DNA of 64,000 nt, from contig LR990040.1 of NCBI GenBank assembly GCA_905147135.1, positions 20,567,857 through 20,631,856 on the forward strand, read 5' to 3'. A model generated the notes under the pieces. The model saw nothing but the letters and a program-made list of their open reading frames with translations, was not told the origin of the DNA and ran no database searches. Numbering within the stretch: the stretch's first letter is position 1; every line of letters begins with the position of its first letter. This document shows positions 58,435 to 64,000 of this stretch, piece after piece. The translations under genes were made by a program, and so were the position numbers. This DNA comes from Blastobasis lacticolella. Its lineage: Eukaryota; Arthropoda; Insecta; Lepidoptera; Blastobasidae.

Positions 58435-60702
58435 ATGAAGAACTTTGTGTTTATTTTTCTGCTCATGCTAGTTGTTGCGGTGAATTGTGCAGATTTTTAT
58501 TTGGGTAACTCAACTGGGCTCACGTTAATAGATTCAGAGCAAGCCGAGTACTACGGGATCCCGTTCAAGAAGAGAGTGAAATATGTGTCGTTCGATAAGC
58601 CAAATTCTCGACTTATTAGGGTAAGTTTCTAACACCCGTTCACAAACTCAGACATACATACTTTTTGGATCCTTGCTAAGTGAAAGTGAGAGTTCAATGC
58701 GGCTCTTTTATTGGTCAATTTTGCTGGCTCCCTTAACTCGGCGTCCATTTTGACGGACGCTTAGTACGGTTCGCTAATCAACTAGGTAATTGTCAGAATC
58801 CGTTCGCGTGTCGTAAGACCACATTTAAAATTCACTTCTGGATACTTTAAATATTTTTTTCCATTTTTCAAAAATATGCAGAATAATAGTATAAAGGACA
58901 GTTAAGTGGTATCTTTTGTAAGTTGAAAGATCATATTCATAATATTGTATTTGTGTCAGCGTGCTTGCGGGACTGATAACCGAAGTTAAGCAATGCGCGC
59001 AGAGGCTAAACGAATTTCAGCACCGCTACGAGCTCGCCACGTATTAGGCGTGCATCCTCAACCATTGGCGAACCTAAGTAGAATAAGTTCTTCCGCTAGG
59101 GACCCTGAGACTGTCACCCATTGTTTCGCAGATGAAGACCGGGGGAGACCATTAATATTTAATAGTTAGCTTTGTAAAGTAGGTTGCTACAAGCAAAATT
59201 GACTGACATGTTATTAGCGTACCCGAAACTGCTGGCTCTAGAAAATTGAAAATTTTCCTGAACCGAGCACCGCAAGCTAGCGCTAAGAATAGATTTTTGG
59301 AATTTCCCAGGGGAATGAACCGGGGTTCGGAATATTGTATGGAAAGTCAACGAGTAATATCAAACTGAGGCAGAGGCTGGTGTAACATATATCGCTATAT
59401 TTCAGTAAATACTGGTTTTACCCACGTCTTCGCCCCCGTAAAATTCGGTTATGTTCTGTTCCACTGTGGTAACCACATTTCGAGATTTTGTTATTCTGGG
59501 TTATAGGATACAATACTGCCTTTCATCAAAAATGTTTCGATAATATAGCGTAATGTTACGCTGCAGTCTATGACTGATCTTAATTTTTCACAAACTCTGA
59601 ACTTAATAACTGGGTAAGACGTCAAGCCCGAGTCGTCTTGGATGGGTACCACTGTCTTATCTGTGTCTGTCGCCCAGCAACAATACTTTCTTTGGTAAAG
59701 TCCAGTTTTAATTCGGTGTCATTACTTAACCCACAAATTATACAGTTGTTCATTACTTAATGAAAAAATAAAAATGCATTTTGTTATACTAAATAGTTAT
59801 TCAGTGATAAACGAGCAGACAAACACACCTGATGGAAACCGATAACTGTCTGTAATACCTACGATTCACGTAGAATACTAAAATCCAAGCACTGCTGCTT
59901 AGCCATCTGTTTCTGGTCTATCTTCTCATTTGTCACTCTATTGACCTTGCTTTCATCGTCTGAGCAGTCAATCAGTCAGTTTTTATGCCACTAAGGTGGC
60001 AAACAAGCTTGCGGCCTGCCTGATGGTAAGCAGTCGTTGCAGCCTATGGACGTTTGCAATACCATCACCCACGCGTTGCCGACCCCGTAAAAACCTTTTA
60101 ACCCCTTTCTTGAAAAACTCCATGTTGTACTCTCCAGGGTCTCTCCTGCTTTCTTGCTCTTTCTTCTCCATTTCGCACGATCTATGGCATCCTCACGGCG
60201 TAAACCGTTGGCTCTCGCATCGGAGCATTCGGCATTGCGTCTGACCAAGGAACAGAACACGTTGCCTGCGAGTGTGTTCCCTGGTCATTATGATTTGGAC
60301 GCCTTCAAGGCTAGAGTGAATAGGCTATTCTTAGACAGGCATGCTCCACCTTCGGTCGCATCGTCACTTACCAACAGGTGGCGAGTTCTCCGGTCTATAA
60401 TACAATACTTTCGAATAGCTTCATTGTGTGCCTAATAACTTTCATCCTCAGCAGAGTGTGGACTCTTGCACACTACCTTTCTTTTATACTCTGAAAAACT
60501 GTATCTCTAGTTATACATATAACAAAAAAGGGAAATTAAATATTGATATTTTCATTTCCAGGCGATAGTGGCAAAGGACGACGCCCATTCTGATGCCTCG
60601 GTGATTGTTTCTGCCGGGGGCCTCGGCGATACGTATGTCACCCTGCGACTCAAAAGCGAAAGAGGGAAAGGGCTGTACTACAATATTGGAATTTATGCAT
60701 AA
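58435..60702 (+). CDS. MBF2-family small secreted protein
   Basis: Two exons, 58435-58620 and 60562-60702, encode 108 residues. Donor 'attagg|gtaagt' and acceptor 'ttttcatttccag' join in phase 0. Residues 1-18 or so (MKNFVFIFLLMLVVAVNC) are a signal peptide, with cleavage likely just before or after the following Ala. The mature part matches the MBF2 family: YLGNSTGLTLI near the start, IPFKKRVKYVSF, AIVAKDD, GGLGDTYVTLRLKSERGKGL and a final NIGIYA. MBF2 was first named in silkworm as a coactivator bridging FTZ-F1 and the basal machinery. The signal peptide points instead to secretion, so the biochemical role of this copy is open. The length is normal for the family. A TATA box lies upstream. 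The terminator region lacks a perfect AATAAA; 'gagataaatata' at about 60765 may serve. Confidence 0.93.
59985..60250 (-). pseudogene. LINE C-terminus plus 3' UTR
   Basis: Minus strand: NGLRREDAIDRAKWRRKSKK is the closing wording of a LINE ORF2. It is followed by a 3' end 'ggctgcaacgactgcttacc' and 'atcaggcaggccgcaagctt', a phrase echoed at 61690-61720 and 24780. Confidence 0.7.
60251..60400 (+). pseudogene. Second LINE ORF2 fragment, head to head with the first
   Basis: Plus strand: LPASVFPGHYDLDAFKARVN then RLFLDRHAPPSVASSL, wording of another LINE ORF2 end. It matches the poorer copy at 24310-24405. It abuts the minus-strand LINE piece at about 60250. Confidence 0.68.
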
Positions 60703-61619
60703 AATGGTTTTACGGACTACGGATCACGATCGATTAGTTTTCTCTAACTGATAAAGGAGTGACTGAGATAAATATACTCGATATAATATGGTTGTTCGTC
60801 TTTTATTTGTCTGTGGCCTTGTACCTGTTTAAAGTTATTTAGCTTGTTCCAGCAGAATATTTTTTTTGGAGTATGGTGGATGTAAATTGACGATACATAT
60901 ATATCTATCATATATACGTATCTCTTTCTCCTTTAAATGAAGTCCAGACCTGAAGATAGATTTTCCTCTAATTTATATTTGAGAACTTATTTATCTAAAA
61001 CTAGCTATTAAAGCCGAAATATTTGTATTTAAACCGAAAATATACGACATAGTTCGGGCAGAGCAACCACCCTCGACAAGATTCGAAAAACCCTAAGCTT
61101 TAAAGTCTGGCAGTCGACGCTACGGGTTTTGATGATGACTTTTTCGAAAAATACACCTAACAATTTCAGGTCACTAGCCAAAGGTTTTCAAATTGAACTC
61201 TAGTTTATCCATAAAGTAGGTACTGTTAAAATAGACTCATCCTAAGTAAGCCTTCTTATATTTCACATCGTCGTGGTGTAGATTGCATCAGTGCGGTAAG
61301 GCTGTAGCGGAGATGCGAGGGCAAATTGAAGACGACATGCTTTTAGAGTCTCAGACGAAGACAGAATTGGATCTGGTTTTCATCCGTGTTGAAGTAGGTA
61401 CTAAAGGAGTATATATTGCAGGAATTAGCTGATTTTCAGTTTGCTTTGTTTCTAGATGGCGAGCTTCTTTAGTTTGTTACAAACTGTATTTCTGTGAAAC
61501 GAATCTAATTATCTAGTTAGTAATCGTTTATTTCGCAAACAACGTAATTTAAAGAAAAAATTGCTGCAGTATGCGCCGCTATTCAACTCCTGTCTATGCC
61601 TAACTTAATCGATAGAAAA
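60703..61619. other. Downstream of MBF2-like gene, nothing recognised
   Basis: AT-rich. No coding or repeat match. Confidence 0.4.
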
Positions 61620-61790
61620 ACGTCGGATAGCCCCCGACCAAGTTTTTACATATACTCTTTTTTATGCTACGTAGTAACAAACGAGCAGACAGCCCACCTG
61701 ATGGTAAGCGGTAACCAATAACATCTACGCTTCAATCTTCATGCATTTACGTTGCAGTCTGTGAGGACTAAGATGAAAAAAGCCTGTAAT
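61620..61790 (-). repeat. Dispersed repeat ends
   Basis: 'ggatagcccccgaccaagtt' is the complement of the end phrase at 24180-24205. It is followed by 'aacgagcagacagcccacct' and 'gatggtaagcggtaacc', echoing 59806 and 60020. Confidence 0.65.
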
Positions 61791-61959
61791 TGTGCTGGCT
61801 ACCTCTTCCTTCAAACCAAAACCGCCGTTGCTTGGTAGCAGAAATAAATAAGGTTGTGCTACTCACCCAAGCGGACTTCTCAGACTTGACCGAGACCTAC
61901 CACCTCACTACTACCACTAAGTACTCATGACTACCAATAAATATTTTCTAAACCACTGA

Positions 61960-62140
61960 ACCATCTCGATTGAACTGGCTTTCAAATAAAAGAAATCCGC
62001 ATAAAAATCGACCTATCTGCGTTTATTCGGGAGCTACAATACAGCAGACAGACACGCCTACAGAGAGGCACAAATACACAGATGAAACGAAACGTATAAC
62101 ATCCCACCTTTTTCGGCGGGGGCTAAAAATACTCGGTAGC
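61960..62140 (+). repeat. Dispersed repeat ('cgggagctacaat ... cggcgggggcta' copy)
   Basis: 'accatctcgattgaactggc', 'ctgcgtttattcgggagcta', 'cacagatgaaacgaaacgta' and 'cacctttttcggcgggggct' follow the block order of 63540-63900 and 14143-14255. Confidence 0.72.
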
Positions 62141-62149
62141 GTCATACAG

Positions 62150-62400
62150 CCCATAACAGTCCACTGCAGGACTTAAGGCCTCACCCACGAAAGGGAAGGT
62201 TATTGCCATAATCTCCACGCTTGGCAGGCGGGTTGGAGATCGCAGTGTTGTAAATATAACAATGGGAAACGCTGCTGCCCATTTTCCAGTCTACGGAGAC
62301 TCTAAGATCTTTTGCCTCGTAAACATTAGTCGCCTTGTACGACACCCACGAGTGTAAGGGGTTGGTGCTATTCTACTCTGCCGGGCACCACTCGGTAGCG
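62150..62400 (-). repeat. Reverse copy of the LINE-tail-like repeat
   Basis: Complement of 35080-35350 over its full length: 'acagtccactgcaggactta', 'ataatctccacgcttggcag', 'gcgggttggagatcgcagtg', 'acacccacgagtgtaagggg' and 'attctactctgccgggcacc'. Confidence 0.82.
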
Positions 62401-62854
62401 TATATTCAATAAAAATTCAAAACATTAACAGTTTAGCACAAAACATTCAATACTATCTAAAGGCTCCAACTTATGATTGGCGCGTGGCAGCAATACGATT
62501 ATGTATAAGTTTCTAGTCTCTTATTTCATGACGCGGATTTTACCTATTCTGAATTGTAGTAAAACATACAAAGTCGATAGGTTTAGGTAATTCAACAGAG
62601 CGGAGGCGGGCACGTAAGTACAGGTACCGACACATTACTCGATTAACAGGATTTAAACGCAATTACATTCTAAGCTGGCATTTCAACCAATTAATTCCTG
62701 CTACGTTTCATTTTATTGCCTTTACAATGTTATTATTTTATTTATAAGTCGTTAAGATGAAATGCTAAATCGACATAAACAGCGTTTATTAAGTTGTTTA
62801 TTAATCAAATGTTTCAATAAATGAAGAGAATTATTTAACTCAGTGATTACGTAG
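62401..62854. other. No recognisable feature
   Basis: AT-rich. No coding or repeat match. Confidence 0.4.
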
Positions 62855-63110
62855 TATAAAACAAAGTCGCTTTCCGTCGTCTGTATCTAGTAGTAATCTT
62901 TTAAATTACGCAAAGGATTTTAATGCGGTTTTCATCAATAGATAGAGTGATTCAAGAGGAAGGTTTAAAGGCTAGAAAAAATAGGTAGGCGTTAAGTAGG
63001 CATAGGATACGAGTAGAGTAGATGTAGGGTTGGTGTAGGGTAGGGTAAGGTAGGGGTAGGGCGCCACGCGAACTAAGTCGCGTTGGGCCCGCTAGTATAA
63101 TTAAAGACGA
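62855..63110 (-). repeat. Uninterrupted copy of the minisatellite family
   Basis: Starts 'agtataaaacaaagtcgctt', passes 'gattttaatgcggttttcat' and 'gtgattcaagaggaaggttt', holds a degenerate GTAGG array (62985-63062), and ends 'ccacgcgaactaagtcgcgt' and 'tgggcccgctagt'. This is the empty-site counterpart of the LINE-split copy at 1182-5148. Confidence 0.85.
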
Positions 63111-63309
63111 AGTACTTGAGAGGCAAGTCATTTGAGTCAAAGGAAAGTCTAAGACTCAAATTAAGATGTAATATTGCAGGTCGTAAGTATAGGTGATATT
63201 TTTTCACCCGTATGCCATATTTTTCACATTTTTATTCGAATTGATGTTGTACTAAGGTCCCTATACATTTTTGTCCAATGCTTTTGACTGGATAGCTCTG
63301 ATAGCAGGT

Positions 63310-63375
63310 AACAGCATCATCATCAGCAGTCCACTGCTTGACTATCTACTAGGCCATAGGCCTGCTACTATTACT
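63310..63375 (-). repeat. RTE-like LINE 3'-end remnant
   Basis: 'catcatcatcagcagtccac' followed by 'taggccataggcctgctac' matches the reversed 3' end wording of the RTE-like LINE at 23480-23516. Confidence 0.55.
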
Positions 63376-63539
63376 ATTTATGTTTTCCATTAAATATATT
63401 ATTATAATGTATATAATAATATTTGTTTTACAAATCGAACAAATACCTGTACTGTAACCTAACCGACAAGAAAACGTCGAAAAACAATGTTTCCTAAACT
63501 ACTGAAACAATTTTAATAAAACAATGAATATGTTTAGAA

Positions 63540-63900
63540 CCATCTCGATGAAACTGGCTTTTAATAAAAAAAAATCGTATCGAAATCGGTCTGTCCGTTT
63601 GGGAGGTACGATGCCTCAGACTGGCACACAGATCCACAAATAAAGAAAGAAAGAAAGAAGACATTTATTTCACGTAGACACCACTACACGACAATTAGGT
63701 ACAACAAAAAAGAACAAGGTAATAAAAGTACATAAAAAATTAAAATTAAGTTAGAAAATTAAAAAAACAGAATATAAATAAGAAATGTACCTACCTACAG
63801 TTAACTATTCCCAGTGGCATTGTTAAAACTCCGTCAAATACACAGATACACACGTCAAACTTATAACATCCTCCTTTTTCGTCGGGGGTAAGGTAAATAA
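63540..63900 (+). repeat. Dispersed repeat split by a nested insertion
   Basis: The host repeat runs 'accatctcgatgaaactggc ... ggcacacagatccacaaata', then resumes 'caaatacacagatacacacg', 'tcaaacttataacatcctcc' and 'tcgtcgggggta'. Between (about 63643-63834) lies an (AAAG)n-headed AT-rich insert starting 'aagaaagaaagaaagaagac' and 'atttatttcacgtagacacc'. 'caaata' borders both sides and could be a short target duplication. Confidence 0.72.
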
Positions 63901-64000
63901 GGCGAACAAATTACTCGTATATGGCATACTAACATACATAGGTACTAACATACATATTGAGTACGCATACTCAAGCTAACTAGGTACTCAAATAGCTTCC

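Larger units (their letters stand above)
58621..60561. other. Intron of the MBF2-like gene, repeat-bearing
   Basis: The first 1.2 kb shows nothing recognisable. A repeat phrase occurs at 59806-59860 ('aaacgagcagacaaacacac' and 'ctgatggaaacc'). LINE fragments occupy 59985-60400. Confidence 0.6.

Noticed and set aside
1..64000. CRISPR array, operon, prophage or bacterial defence system
   Set aside because: The window is insect nuclear DNA with spliced genes and insect retroelements; no direct-repeat array with unique spacers is present.

Overview
This is nuclear DNA of an insect, almost certainly a lepidopteran (moth or butterfly). It is AT-rich, has short spliced exons with GT-AG introns, and is littered with decayed retroelements: R1-clade and RTE-like LINE pieces, tRNA-headed SINEs, fold-back elements, and repeat bodies I associate with Lepidoptera. 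There are no operons, CRISPR arrays or rRNA/tRNA genes. Only two protein-coding host genes can be supported firmly.

The main gene lies on the minus strand at 46078..39686. It is a Roundabout (Robo) family axon-guidance receptor. Sixteen coding exons can be placed with matching splice phases, from the start of Ig1 to the stop codon. They encode four Ig domains, two fibronectin III domains, one transmembrane helix and a cytoplasmic tail with a CC1-like tyrosine motif and an LPPPP (CC2-like) motif. The exons for the start codon and signal peptide were not found. A canonical Robo has five Ig and three FN3 domains. Here Ig4 is joined directly to the region matching FN3-2 across a 116-bp intron, so Ig5 and FN3-1 are absent. 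This is the most interesting feature of the window.

The second gene, on the plus strand at 58435..60702, has two exons and encodes a 108-residue secreted protein of the MBF2 family, with a TATA box about 165 bp upstream of its start codon. Its 1.9-kb intron contains LINE fragments. It lies upstream of the visible robo exons and may sit inside a long robo 5' intron.

Layout: 1-5150 holds a 5'-truncated, frameshifted R1-clade LINE inserted in the 11-bp GTAGG-rich minisatellite of another dispersed repeat. 5150-39685 is mostly unassigned intergenic DNA with SINEs, LINE remnants, a 1.2-kb near-palindrome (17384-18582), a TIR element (21344-21885), smaller fold-backs and a tandem duplication (31975-32232). 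39686-46078 is robo. 46079-58269 is intergenic or 5'-intronic DNA with repeats clustered at 55-57.5 kb. 58270-60702 is the MBF2-like gene. 60703-64000 is repeat-rich, including another copy of the minisatellite family and a nested insertion.

I see no multi-gene system. The novelty candidates are the reduced Robo architecture and several mobile-element arrangements. Repeat families are called by comparing copies within this window and by remembered features of lepidopteran repeats; no database was searched.
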